Shown piece after piece: positions 6,219 to 14,156 of a stretch of DNA of 37,490 nucleotides. The notes under the pieces were generated by a model, which saw only the letters and a program-made list of their open reading frames with translations, made no database searches and was not told where the DNA came from. This DNA comes from Specibacter cremeus. Its GTDB lineage: Bacteria; Actinomycetota; Actinomycetes; Actinomycetales; Micrococcaceae. The position numbers and the translations under genes are program-made. The stretch spans positions 1-37,490 of the forward strand of contig NZ_RWKQ01000047.1 of the NCBI RefSeq assembly GCF_003946885.1. Direction: 5' to 3'. Numbering within the stretch: the stretch's first letter is position 1; each line of letters starts with the position of its first letter.

Positions 6219-7124
6219 ATGGCCAGACCCGCCATCGGCTTTGCCGGACTAGGCCTCATGGGCGCGCCCATGGCCGCCAACCTGCTCGCCGCGGGCTGGA
6301 CGGTGACCGGGTGGAATCGTTCGGCCACCGCGCTGGACGAGTTCGCTGCCCTCGGCGGCACGGCCGTCACCGACACCGCCGGGCTGGCCGGGGCGGACGT
6401 CGTCATCTTCATGCTGCCCGACCTGCCCGTCATCGTCGACGCCGCCGGACCGCTGTTCCAGGCCTGGCGGGCCGACCCACCCAGGCCGGGCACCGTCGTC
6501 GTCGTCATGTCCAGCGTGTCCCCGCAGCGCATCCACGACTTCGCCGCGCTCGTCGCCGAGACGAGCGCCGGGCGGGCCAGCGTCGTGGACGCGCCCGTCA
6601 GCGGCGGCACCGTCGGGGCCGCGGCCGGCACGCTGGCCATCATGGTCGGCGGCGACCGGCCCGATGTCGACCGCGTCGTGCCGCTCCTCGAGGACATGGG
6701 CACCACGGTGCGTCGCATGGGCCCGCTCGGCGCCGGGTCGCTGGCAAAGGCCTGCAACCAGCTGCTGGTGGGAACGACGACGGCGGCGCTCGCGGAGGCG
6801 GCCGAGCTCGCCGAACGCGCCGGCCTGGACGTGGGGGCGCTGTTCGACGTGCTGGGCGGCGGGCTGGCGGCCAGCCGTGTGCTCGAGGTGGTCGGCCCGC
6901 GGTTGCTGGCCAAGGACTACACGCCGACCGGACCGGCGAAATTCATGCTCAAGGACCTCGGCTTCGTGTGCGAGAGCGCCCGGGCCGTCGGCGCCGCGGT
7001 GCCCATGGCCGAGGCCGGCAACGTGCTTTACGGGCACCTGGTGGACCAGGGCCTCGGTGCGCAGGACCTGGCCGTCGTACGCGAGACCATCGCCCGGCTG
7101 GGCGCAGAGAAAGGACAACCATGA
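6219..7124 (+). CDS. NAD(P)-dependent 3-hydroxyisobutyrate-dehydrogenase-family oxidoreductase
   Basis: A 301-residue beta-hydroxyacid dehydrogenase. The Rossmann motif is GFAGLGLMGAPMAANLLAAG at residues 7-26. The substrate-binding segment is DAPVSGGTVGAAAGTLAIMV. The catalytic lysine lies in GAGSLAKACNQLL. Relatives oxidise 3-hydroxyisobutyrate, tartronate semialdehyde, L-threonate or D-glycerate-type acids. An ACGAGGAGCACC ribosome binding site precedes the ATG. Its stop overlaps the ATG of the following SDR gene (ATGA), so the genes form a coupled operon. In this island a role on a sugar acid or its C3/C4 product is likely, but the substrate cannot be read from sequence. Confidence 0.9.
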   Translation: MARPAIGFAGLGLMGAPMAANLLAAGWTVTGWNRSATALDEFAALGGTAVTDTAGLAGADVVIFMLPDLPVIVDAAGPLFQAWRADPPRPGTVVVVMSSVSPQRIHDFAALVAETSAGRASVVDAPVSGGTVGAAAGTLAIMVGGDRPDVDRVVPLLEDMGTTVRRMGPLGAGSLAKACNQLLVGTTTAALAEAAELAERAGLDVGALFDVLGGGLAASRVLEVVGPRLLAKDYTPTGPAKFMLKDLGFVCESARAVGAAVPMAEAGNVLYGHLVDQGLGAQDLAVVRETIARLGAEKGQP

Positions 7125-7891
7125 GTTCCCTGTTCGACCTGACCGGCAAGGTATCCCTGGTCACCGGCTCCAGCCGGGGGATCGGCAATGCGTTGGCCCG
7201 CGGGCTGGCCGAGGCGGGCGCCACGGTGGTGCTCAATGGCGTCGACGGCGGGCGGCTGGCCGCGGCCGAGGCGGCCATGGCGGCCGACTTCGCGCCGGGG
7301 CGCATCCACAGCAGGGCGTTCGACGTCACGGACGACGCCGCTGCGGCCGACGCCGTCGGCTGGATCGAGGCCACCGTCGGCCCGCTCGAGATCCTCGTCA
7401 ACAACGCCGGCATCCAGCACCGGGTGCCGTTGCTGGACCTCGACCCGGCGGATTGGGACCGGGTCATCCGCACCGACCTGACCAGCGCCTTCCTCGTCGG
7501 GCGGGCGGCCGCGCGCGGCATGCTCGAGCGCGGGCACGGCAAGATCATCAACATCTGCTCCGTGCAGACCGACCTGGCCCGGCCCACCATCGCCGCCTAC
7601 ACGGCGGCCAAAGGCGGGCTGCGCAACCTCACCCGGGCCATGACGGCCGAATGGGCCGGCGGCGGGCTACAGATCAACGGCCTCGCGCCCGGCTACATCC
7701 ACACCGAGCTGACGCAGAACCTCGTCGACGACGAGGCGTTCAACACGTGGATCATGGGCCGCACGCCGGCCAACCGCTGGGGGACCGTGCAGGACCTGGT
7801 CGGGCCGGCCGTGTGGCTGGCCTCCGAGGGCTCGAACTACGTCAACGGGCAGACCATCTTCATCGATGGCGGCATGACGGTGGTGGTCTGA
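7121..7891 (+). CDS. idnO: Gluconate 5-dehydrogenase-like SDR oxidoreductase
   Basis: A 256-residue classical short-chain dehydrogenase, most like IdnO/Ga5DH, which reduces 5-keto-D-gluconate to D-gluconate with NAD(P)H. The opening LFDLTGKVSLVTGSSRGIGN carries the TGxxxGIG cofactor site. VNNAGIQHR is the structural NNAG motif. The catalytic residues are Ser in NICSVQ and Tyr/Lys in AAYTAAKGG. GLAPGYIHTELTQ and FIDGGMTVVV complete the family pattern. It overlaps the preceding gene by four bases and ends one base before the L-idonate dehydrogenase-like gene. Adjacent IdnD-like and 6-phosphogluconate dehydrogenase genes support the assignment; other sugar-acid SDR activities remain possible. 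Confidence 0.85.
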   Translation: MSSLFDLTGKVSLVTGSSRGIGNALARGLAEAGATVVLNGVDGGRLAAAEAAMAADFAPGRIHSRAFDVTDDAAAADAVGWIEATVGPLEILVNNAGIQHRVPLLDLDPADWDRVIRTDLTSAFLVGRAAARGMLERGHGKIINICSVQTDLARPTIAAYTAAKGGLRNLTRAMTAEWAGGGLQINGLAPGYIHTELTQNLVDDEAFNTWIMGRTPANRWGTVQDLVGPAVWLASEGSNYVNGQTIFIDGGMTVVV

Positions 7892-7892
7892 G

Positions 7893-8954
7893 ATGGCGAC
7901 GACCCTGCCCACCTCCGCGTCCGCCGTCGTCGCCCACGGCAAGGACGACCTGCGCGTCGAGTCGGTGACGCTGCGTGAGCCGGCCGCCGACGAGGCCGTC
8001 GTCGAGATCGCCTATGGCGGCATCTGCGGCTCCGACCTGCACTACTGGTTGCACGGCGCCGCCGGGGAATCGATCCTCAGGGACCCCATGGTGCTCGGGC
8101 ACGAGGTGGTGGGCGTCGTCGCCCGGGGCGCCGCCGACGGCACCGGACCGACCGTGGGCACGCCCGTGGCCGTGCATCCGGCCACGCCCGGCCCCGGCAG
8201 CGGCAAGCACCCGGCCAGATATCCGGCCGACCGGCCCAACCTCTCGCCGGGCTGCACGTACCTGGGCAGCGCCGCACGGCACCCGCACACCGACGGCGCG
8301 TTCATGCGGTACGCGAACCTGCCCACCCGCATGCTCCGCCCCCTGCCGGCGAACCTGCCGCTGCGCCGGGCCGCCGTCGTCGAACCCGCCAGCGTCGCCT
8401 GGCATGCCGTCTCCCGCGCCGGCGACGTCCACGGCCAGCGCGCGCTGGTCGTCGGCAGCGGCCCCATCGGCGCGCTCGCCGTCGCCGTGCTCAAGCGTGC
8501 CGGCGCCGCCCACATCACCGCCCTCGACATGCACGACGTGCCGCTGGGGATTGCCCGCGCCGTGGGCGCCGACACGGTGCTGAAGGCCACCGAGACGGAC
8601 GCCATCGCCGCCGTGGAGGCCGACGTCGTCATCGAATCCTCCGGCAACCACTTCGGCCTGGCCTCGGCCATCGCCGGGGCGGTGCGCGGCGGGCGGGTCG
8701 TCATGGTCGGCTTGCTGCCGTCCGGCCCACAACCGGTGGCCATCTCGCTGGCCATCACCCGCGAACTGGAACTGGTCGGCTCGTTCCGCTTCAATGACGA
8801 GATCGACGACGTCATCGCCGCGCTCGCCGACGGCAGCCTGGCCGTGGACCCGGTGGTCACGCACGAATACCCCGCCTCCCGGGCGCTGGAGGCCTTCGAG
8901 ACGGCGCGCGACTCCGCACGGTCCGGGAAGGTGCTGCTGGACTTCGGCGCCTGA
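7893..8954 (+). CDS. idnD: L-idonate 5-dehydrogenase-like zinc alcohol dehydrogenase
   Basis: A 353-residue medium-chain dehydrogenase that would oxidise L-idonate to 5-keto-D-gluconate. Catalytic zinc ligands are Cys45 (GGICGSDLHYW), His70/Glu71 (LGHEVVG) and Glu164 (VVEPASVAWHA). The coenzyme domain has VVGSGPIGALAVAVLKRAG. YLGSAARHPHTDGAFM matches the idonate-dehydrogenase type. The structural-zinc lobe (about residues 97-121) normally carries four cysteines, but only Cys121 remains, the others being replaced by Gly, Pro, Ser and Lys. The protein therefore probably lacks structural zinc, as in some sorbitol-dehydrogenase relatives. The ATG starts one base after the SDR stop, so expression is coupled. 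It is the last gene of the divergent operon. Confidence 0.85.
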   Translation: MATTLPTSASAVVAHGKDDLRVESVTLREPAADEAVVEIAYGGICGSDLHYWLHGAAGESILRDPMVLGHEVVGVVARGAADGTGPTVGTPVAVHPATPGPGSGKHPARYPADRPNLSPGCTYLGSAARHPHTDGAFMRYANLPTRMLRPLPANLPLRRAAVVEPASVAWHAVSRAGDVHGQRALVVGSGPIGALAVAVLKRAGAAHITALDMHDVPLGIARAVGADTVLKATETDAIAAVEADVVIESSGNHFGLASAIAGAVRGGRVVMVGLLPSGPQPVAISLAITRELELVGSFRFNDEIDDVIAALADGSLAVDPVVTHEYPASRALEAFETARDSARSGKVLLDFGA

Positions 8955-9102
8955 GCCGCCACCCCACCCGTGCGTGAACTTGGGGCGAAGTTGAACGGAT
9001 GTCCAGCCCGTGCAACATTCGTGGCCGGGGGTCGTGCGGCCGGGCCGCGGCCACGCCTTCCCCGATAAGCTGGGCTAAACCGCGTATCCAACTGGAGGTA
9101 GT

Positions 9103-10539
9103 ATGTCTGCACAAATCGGCGTGACCGGCCTGGCCGTCATGGGCGCCAACCTGGCCCGCAACCTGGCCCGCAACGGGTACACCGTGGCCCTGCACAACCG
9201 CTCCGTCGCCAAGACCGACGCGCTGCTCGCCACCCACGGCGACGAGGGCGACTTCGTCCGCACCGAGACGCTGGCCGAACTCGTGGACTCGCTGGAGAAG
9301 CCGCGCCGCGTGCTGATCATGGTCAAGGCCGGTGCCCCGGTCGACTCCGTGATCGACCAGCTCGTCCCGCTCATGGAGCCGGGCGACATCATCATCGACG
9401 GCGGCAACTCCAACTTCCAGGACACCCGCCGCCGCGAGGCGGCGCTGGCCAAGAAGGACCTGCACTTCGTCGGCGTCGGCGTGTCCGGCGGCGAGGAGGG
9501 CGCGCTGCTCGGCCCGTCCATCATGCCCGGCGGCTCCAGGGAATCCTACGACGCGCTCGGCCCCCTGCTGGAGAAGATCTCCGCCAAGGTCGACGGCCAG
9601 CCATGCTGCGCCTGGATCGGCACCGACGGCGCCGGCCACTTCGTGAAGATGGTCCACAACGGCATCGAGTACGCCGACATGCAGGTCATCGGCGAGGCCT
9701 ACGACCTGCTGCGCAGCGCCGCCGGCATCGAGCCGGCCGAACAGTCGGCGATCTTCGCCACGTGGAATGAGGGCCAGCTGGCCTCCTTCCTGATCGAGAT
9801 CACCGCCGAGGTGCTGGGCCATGTGGACGCAAAGACCGGCAAGCCGCTGGTCGACGTGATCGTGGACTCCGCCGGCCAGAAGGGCACCGGCCGCTGGACC
9901 GTCCAGTCCGCCCTGGACCTGGGCTCGCCCACGTCCGCGATCGCCGAGTCCGTGTTCGCCCGCGGCCTGTCCTCGCAGCGTGACCAGCGTGCCATCGCCC
10001 AGGACGTCCTGGCCGGCCACGAGGGCACCGTTGATCTCGGCGCTGACTTCGTCGAGGACGTCCGCCAGGCGCTCTACGCGTCCAAGCTCATCAGCTACGC
10101 GCAGGGCCTCGACATGCTCACGTCCGCCGCGGCCGAGTACAACTGGGACCTGAAACTGGACGAGATCGCCGCCCTGTGGCGCGGCGGCTGCATCATCCGC
10201 GCCGAACTGCTCAAGGACATCACCAAGGCCTACGCCGCCGCGGACAAGCCGGCCAACCTGCTGTTCGCCCCGGCCTTTGCCGCGGAAATCGCCGAGGTCC
10301 TGCCGGCCTGGCGCCGTGTCGTGGCCACCGCCGTGCAGCTCGGCATCCCGGTGCCGGTGTTCTCGTCCTCGCTCGCGTACTACGACGGCCTGCGCCGCAA
10401 GCGCCTGCCCGCCGCCCTGACCCAGGGCCTGCGCGACCTGTTCGGCGCCCACACGTACAACCGTGTTGACGTCGCGGGCACGTTCCACACGCAGTGGAGC
10501 GGGGACAAGTCCGAGGTCGAGGCGGTCGACACGCACTAG
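9103..10539 (+). CDS. gnd: 6-Phosphogluconate dehydrogenase, decarboxylating
   Basis: A full-length 478-residue 6PGDH, converting 6-phosphogluconate and NADP to ribulose-5-phosphate, CO2 and NADPH in the cytosol. The N-terminal Rossmann motif is GLAVMGANLARNLARNG. IIDGGNSNFQDT and GVGVSGGEEGALLGPS follow. The catalytic lysine is in HFVKMVHNGIEYADMQ. The family signature IVDSAGQKGTGRW is intact, and the C-terminal domain has SLAYYDGLRRKRLP. An ACTGGAGGTAGT ribosome binding site precedes the ATG. It stands 148 bases after the idonate-dehydrogenase gene and so may have its own promoter. Functionally it is the next dedicated step for gluconate made by that operon once phosphorylated. Confidence 0.97.
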   Translation: MSAQIGVTGLAVMGANLARNLARNGYTVALHNRSVAKTDALLATHGDEGDFVRTETLAELVDSLEKPRRVLIMVKAGAPVDSVIDQLVPLMEPGDIIIDGGNSNFQDTRRREAALAKKDLHFVGVGVSGGEEGALLGPSIMPGGSRESYDALGPLLEKISAKVDGQPCCAWIGTDGAGHFVKMVHNGIEYADMQVIGEAYDLLRSAAGIEPAEQSAIFATWNEGQLASFLIEITAEVLGHVDAKTGKPLVDVIVDSAGQKGTGRWTVQSALDLGSPTSAIAESVFARGLSSQRDQRAIAQDVLAGHEGTVDLGADFVEDVRQALYASKLISYAQGLDMLTSAAAEYNWDLKLDEIAALWRGGCIIRAELLKDITKAYAAADKPANLLFAPAFAAEIAEVLPAWRRVVATAVQLGIPVPVFSSSLAYYDGLRRKRLPAALTQGLRDLFGAHTYNRVDVAGTFHTQWSGDKSEVEAVDTH

Positions 10540-10540
10540 C

Positions 10541-10672
10541 TTCGTTGGTTGAGCTGTCTTCGTTGGTTGAGCTTGTCGAAACCTCCTGGATCTCGACAAG
10601 CTCGATCACCGGACGTCTCGGTGGTTGAGCTTGTCGAAACCCCCGGGATCTCGACAAGCTCGATCACCGGCC
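10541..10672. repeat. Two tandem extragenic palindromes, TTGAGCTTGTCGAAA family
   Basis: Two consecutive hairpins share the perfect 11-bp arms GAGCTTGTCGA / TCGACAAGCTC: the first uses 10569-10579 with 10593-10603, the second 10627-10637 with 10651-10661. A truncated third left arm starts at 10541 (TTCGTTGGTTGAGCTGTC). The units are about 58 bases apart. They lie between the convergent gnd and cysE genes, the same setting as the relative at 5021-5095, and may serve as bidirectional terminators. Confidence 0.9.
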
Positions 10673-10694
10673 GCCGTCGTACTTGGATCCGGGC

Positions 10695-11282
10695 CTAGAT
10701 CCACATGGCCGGGTCGATGTACTCGGCCGGGTCGACGGCCGGGGCCATCTCCTTTTTCGAGTCGCGGTGGCGCCAGGTGGCCGGGATGCCGGTGAGGATG
10801 GAGTTCGCCGGCGCGTCCTTGACGACGACGGCGTTGGCGCCGACCGCCGAATCGTCACCGATCGTGATGGGCCCCAGGACCTTCGCCCCGGCGCCGATCG
10901 TCACCCGGTTGCCGATGGTGGGGTGCCGCTTGACCTTGGCCAGCGACCGGCCGCCGAGCGTGACGCCGTGGTAGATCATGACGTCGTCGCCGATCTCCGA
11001 GGTCTCGCCGATGACCACGCCCATGCCGTGGTCGATGAAGAAGCGCCGGCCCACGGTGGCGCCCGGGTGGATCTCGATGCCGGTGGCGAACCGGGCCAGC
11101 TGGGACAGGGCCCGGGCCGGGAACCGCAGGCCGGGATGGGCCCACATGCGGTGCGTGAGCCGGTGCACCCAGATCGCGTGCAGGCCGGAGTAGATGAAAA
11201 AGTTCTCCACCGAGCCGCGGGCCGCCGGGTCATGCGACCGGGCGGCCTCAAGGTCTTCACTCATTCTGGCAAGGAATCCCAC
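10695..11282 (-). CDS. cysE: Serine O-acetyltransferase
   Basis: A 195-residue enzyme that acetylates L-serine from acetyl-CoA to O-acetylserine, the carbon skeleton for cysteine. An N-terminal helical part ([17 protein letters not shown]) precedes a left-handed beta helix of hexapeptide repeats. Signature segments are [54 protein letters not shown] and [17 protein letters not shown]. The length is that of the short EpsC/CysE form, lacking the long E. coli N-terminal region. GTG 11282 is preferred because GAAGAAAG lies upstream; ATG 11264 is the alternative. It follows cysK by 22 bases on the same strand, forming a cysKE operon. Confidence 0.95.
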   Translation of the reverse strand: MGFLARMSEDLEAARSHDPAARGSVENFFIYSGLHAIWVHRLTHRMWAHPGLRFPARALSQLARFATGIEIHPGATVGRRFFIDHGMGVVIGETSEIGDDVMIYHGVTLGGRSLAKVKRHPTIGNRVTIGAGAKVLGPITIGDDSAVGANAVVVKDAPANSILTGIPATWRHRDSKKEMAPAVDPAEYIDPAMWI

Positions 11283-11304
11283 GGACTTCTTTCTTCAGTT
11301 GGTC

Positions 11305-12240
11305 TCAGCCGCGGATGTCGTCGTACAGGACGGTCGAGATGTAGCGCTCGCCGAAGTCGGGCACGACCGCCACGATCAGTTTACCGGCGTTCTCCGGCCG
11401 CTTGGCGAGTTCCAGTGCACCCCACACGGCCGCGCCGGCGGAGATGCCGCCGAGGATGCCTTCCTGCACGCCGAGCGCCCGGGCCACGGCCACGGAGTCC
11501 TCCAGCGTGGCGTCAAGGACCTCGTCGTACACGTCCTGGTCCAGGATCTCCGGGATGAAGTTCGCCCCCAGGCCCTGGATCTTGTGCGGGCCGGGCGCGC
11601 CGCCGTTGAGGATCGCGGAGTCCTTCGGTTCGACGGCGACGACCTGCAGGCCGGGCTTGCGCTCCTTGAGCAGCTGGCCGGCGCCGGAGATGGTGCCACC
11701 GGTGCCGATGCCGGCGACCAGGATGTCCACCTCGCCGTTCGTGTCGGCCCAGATCTCCTCGCCCGTGGTCTTGCGGTGGATGGCGACGTTGGCCGGGTTC
11801 GCGAACTGCTGCGCCCAGATGGCGTTTTCCGTGTTGGCCACGATCTCCTTGGCCTTCTCCACGGCGCCGCGCATGCCCTCGGAGCCCGGGGTCAGCACGA
11901 TCTCGGCGCCGAACGCGCGCAGCATGACGCGCCGCTCCGTCGACATGGTCTCCGGCATGGTCAGGATGACCTTGTAGCCGCGGGCCGCACCGACCATGGC
12001 CAGGGCGATGCCCGTGTTGCCGGAGGTGCCCTCGACGACGGTCCCGCCGGGCTTCAGCGCCCCGGCCTGCTCGGCCGCGTCGATGATGGCCACGCCGATG
12101 CGGTCCTTGACGCTGTTGGCCGGGTTGTAGAACTCGAGCTTGACCGCGACGGTGGCGGCCAGGCCCTCGGTCAGCCGGTTCAGCCGCACCAGGGGCGTGC
12201 CGCCGACCAGCTGAGTGACGTCGTCGTAAATCCGAGCCAT
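11305..12240 (-). CDS. cysK: Cysteine synthase (O-acetylserine sulfhydrylase)
   Basis: A 311-residue PLP enzyme joining O-acetylserine and sulfide to make cysteine. The PLP lysine is Lys45 in [33 protein letters not shown] is the substrate loop, [12 protein letters not shown] the phosphate-binding loop, and [20 protein letters not shown] the C-terminal region. ATG 12240 is chosen because AAAGGATC lies at proper spacing; an ATG six bases further upstream (12246) is too close to that site. The adjoining downstream gene cysE supplies its substrate and the two proteins normally form the cysteine synthase complex. The protein's final residues are RG rather than a clear CysE-binding region that I could compare. 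Confidence 0.97.
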   Translation of the reverse strand: MARIYDDVTQLVGGTPLVRLNRLTEGLAATVAVKLEFYNPANSVKDRIGVAIIDAAEQAGALKPGGTVVEGTSGNTGIALAMVGAARGYKVILTMPETMSTERRVMLRAFGAEIVLTPGSEGMRGAVEKAKEIVANTENAIWAQQFANPANVAIHRKTTGEEIWADTNGEVDILVAGIGTGGTISGAGQLLKERKPGLQVVAVEPKDSAILNGGAPGPHKIQGLGANFIPEILDQDVYDEVLDATLEDSVAVARALGVQEGILGGISAGAAVWGALELAKRPENAGKLIVAVVPDFGERYISTVLYDDIRG

Positions 12241-12331
12241 GGACATGATCCTTTGCTAGAAGCGTTGATTTGATGGGTGCACGGGCCGCCCGCGCCACAT
12301 GCGTCAGCGTAGCGAGCGGCCCGGGCGGGGC

Positions 12332-12889
12332 CTAGGCGCTCAGCCACGAAGCGTAATGTTGGCGGGCCTTGGCCACCTTCGGGTCGATAATGACCCGGCA
12401 ATAGCCGACCTCGGGGCGTTGGGCGTAGAAGTCCTGGTGGATATGCTCCGCCTCGTACAGTGTGCCCAGCGGGGACACCTCCGTCACGATCGGCTTCCGC
12501 CAGTGTGCCTGGTTGCGCTCGATGGCCATCCGGAATGCAGCCTCCTGCTCCCGGTCCGTGTAGAACATGGACGACCTGTACTGGGTGCCGACGTCGTACC
12601 CCTGCCGGTTCGGCGTGGTGGGGTCGTGCAGCGTAAAGAACATGTCCAGGATGACGTCGGCCGGGATGACCTCCGGATCGAACGTCACGGCCACCACCTC
12701 GGCGTGCCCGCTGATCCCTGAGCACACCTGGTCGTACGTCGGGTTGCGGATGGCGCCGCCGGTGTAGCCGGACACGACGCTCGTCACGCCGCGGGTCATC
12801 TGGTAGACGGCGTCCAGGCACCAGAAGCAGCCGCCGCCAAGCACAAAGGTCAACATGTAATGTGCAAGCGGTGCAGGGGTCGAATTCAT
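12332..12889 (-). CDS. msrA: Peptide methionine (S)-S-oxide reductase
   Basis: A 185-residue MsrA repairing oxidised methionine in proteins. The catalytic motif GGGCFWCLDAVYQ places the nucleophile at Cys21 with Cys24 three residues on. GYTGGAIRNPTYDQVCSGIS and GHAEVVAVTFDPEVI are diagnostic. YRSSMFYTDREQE, EAEHIHQDFYAQRPE and VGYCRVIIDPKVAK complete the fold; Cys164 may be a recycling cysteine. ATG 12889 has a G-rich upstream stretch; ATG 12856 is an alternative start but would leave only nine residues before the catalytic Cys. It is divergent from the Nif3-like gene, with only 54 bases between. Confidence 0.96.
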   Translation of the reverse strand: MNSTPAPLAHYMLTFVLGGGCFWCLDAVYQMTRGVTSVVSGYTGGAIRNPTYDQVCSGISGHAEVVAVTFDPEVIPADVILDMFFTLHDPTTPNRQGYDVGTQYRSSMFYTDREQEAAFRMAIERNQAHWRKPIVTEVSPLGTLYEAEHIHQDFYAQRPEVGYCRVIIDPKVAKARQHYASWLSA

Positions 12890-12931
12890 TCCCGCCCCGC
12901 TTCGTGCCCCCGCTTGGTGGCCTGTGCCACG

Positions 12932-12943
12932 TAGTCTAGGGAC
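12932..12943 (+). promoter_or_regulatory. Minus-10 element of a probable leaderless promoter (Nif3 gene)
   Basis: TAGTCT (12932-12937) stands six bases before ATG 12944, so transcription would start at or next to the start codon. No proper ribosome binding site is present. Confidence 0.55.
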
Positions 12944-14074
12944 ATGAGCAATGAATCGGTCAATCGGACGGACGACGGCGGCGCTCACCAGGGCGCCGAC
13001 GGCACCGACGCGGCTGTTGCCGATCCGGCGCTCGCCCGGCCCGGCGAGCCCGCGACCCCGGCGGTTGGTGACGCGGCCGCGCGCCTGGCGGCCGCCGTCG
13101 AACCCGGTGCCGCCGTCGAACCCGGCAGGGCCGGCGAGGGCCGTGCCGGGGACGGCACCGCCGGTGACGGCACCGCCGGTGACGGCACCGGCGTCGAGGC
13201 CGGGGCCGGGGAAACCGCCGAGCCCGGGCCGGCCGGTGCGCCGCTGCTCACGGACGTGCTGCTGGCGGTCGAGGAACTGTGGCCGGAGTCGCTGGCCGAG
13301 GACTGGGACCGCGTGGGCCTGGTCGCCGGGCACCCGGGCACGCAGGTGGAGCGCATCATGTTCGCCGTGGACCCGACGCTGGAGGTCATCGAGGAGGCCC
13401 TGGACTGGGGCGCCCAGCTGCTGATCACGCACCATCCGCTGCTGCTCAGGGGCGTGACCTCGATCGCGGCCACGACCGGCAAGGGCCGTGCCGTGCACCG
13501 GCTCATCGAGGGCGGCTGCGCGCTGCTGACCATCCACACGAACGGCGACAGTGCCGTCGGTGGCGTCTCCGACGTGCTGGCCGACGCGCTCGGGCTCGAG
13601 GACGTGCGCCCGCTCATGCCGGCCACGCACGGGCTTCCCGAGGAGGGGATCGGCCGGGTCGGCGTGCTGCCCGGGGTCGAGACGCTGGGCGACTTCGCCG
13701 CCCGCATCTTCGAATCGCTGCCCTCGGTGGCCGGCGGCGTGCGCGTGGCCGGTGACAAGGACGCCCTGGTGCGCACCGTGGCCGTGTGCGGCGGGGCCGG
13801 CGACACCCTGTTCGACGCCGTCCGGCGCAGCAAGGCGGACGTGTATGTCACGGCCGACCTGCGTCACCACCCGGCGTCGGAGGCCCGCGAGGAAGCCATG
13901 GGCGGCCGACCCTACCTGGTGGACCTGTCACATTTCGCCAGCGAGTGGCTATGGCTGCCGCAAGCCGCGCGGTCGCTGGACAATGTGTTGGCCGACCAGG
14001 GGTTCGAGGCGGAGTTGGCGGTCAGCCAGACCAACACCGACCCGTGGGATTTCATCCTGACCCCCGGCGTGTGA
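12944..14074 (+). CDS. Nif3-like dinuclear metal centre hexameric protein with long N-terminal extension
   Basis: A 376-residue protein. The Nif3/YbgI (GTP cyclohydrolase 1 type 2 / NIF3) domain begins near residue 100 at PLLTDVLLAVEELWPESLAE. Metal ligands are seen in LLITHHPLLLRG, LLTIHTNGDSA and, at the C-terminal end, VDLSHFASEW. AVCGGAGDTLFDAVRRSKAD and YVTADLRHHPASEA are conserved. The first 100 residues are unusual: Ala/Gly/Pro/Glu/Asp-rich, with tandem AAVEPG and GDGTA repeats encoded by exact 18-bp and 15-bp DNA repeats. Homologues normally have a head of about 15-20 residues. The ATG is supported by a leaderless-type promoter. The biochemical role of Nif3 proteins is unsettled. It begins a plus-strand run with the zinc-ribbon and VOC genes. 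Confidence 0.88.
   Translation: MSNESVNRTDDGGAHQGADGTDAAVADPALARPGEPATPAVGDAAARLAAAVEPGAAVEPGRAGEGRAGDGTAGDGTAGDGTGVEAGAGETAEPGPAGAPLLTDVLLAVEELWPESLAEDWDRVGLVAGHPGTQVERIMFAVDPTLEVIEEALDWGAQLLITHHPLLLRGVTSIAATTGKGRAVHRLIEGGCALLTIHTNGDSAVGGVSDVLADALGLEDVRPLMPATHGLPEEGIGRVGVLPGVETLGDFAARIFESLPSVAGGVRVAGDKDALVRTVAVCGGAGDTLFDAVRRSKADVYVTADLRHHPASEAREEAMGGRPYLVDLSHFASEWLWLPQAARSLDNVLADQGFEAELAVSQTNTDPWDFILTPGV
13091..13195 (+). repeat. In-frame tandem repeats in the Nif3 extension
   Basis: Two 18-bp units (13091-13108, 13109-13126; one mismatch) encode AAVEPG twice. Three 15-bp units starting GACGGCACCGCCGGT (13151, 13166, 13181; the third diverges) encode GDGTA-type pentapeptides. All are multiples of three, so copy-number slippage would keep the frame. 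Confidence 0.85.
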
Positions 14075-14156
14075 CCGCTGTCCGACGCTTCGTCGTAGGC
14101 TGGTGCAAGCGCACACCGGGCGAGGGCGTCCGGAACCGACCAGCAGGAGGACTCAC

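Noticed and set aside
13091-13195. Tandem repeats considered as a CRISPR-like array
   Set aside because: Units are contiguous without spacers, in frame and translated; no cas genes are present.
12332-13870. A 512-residue minus-strand frame that would extend MsrA
   Set aside because: The upstream part is antisense to the Nif3-like gene and low-complexity; MsrA has a normal start at 12889.
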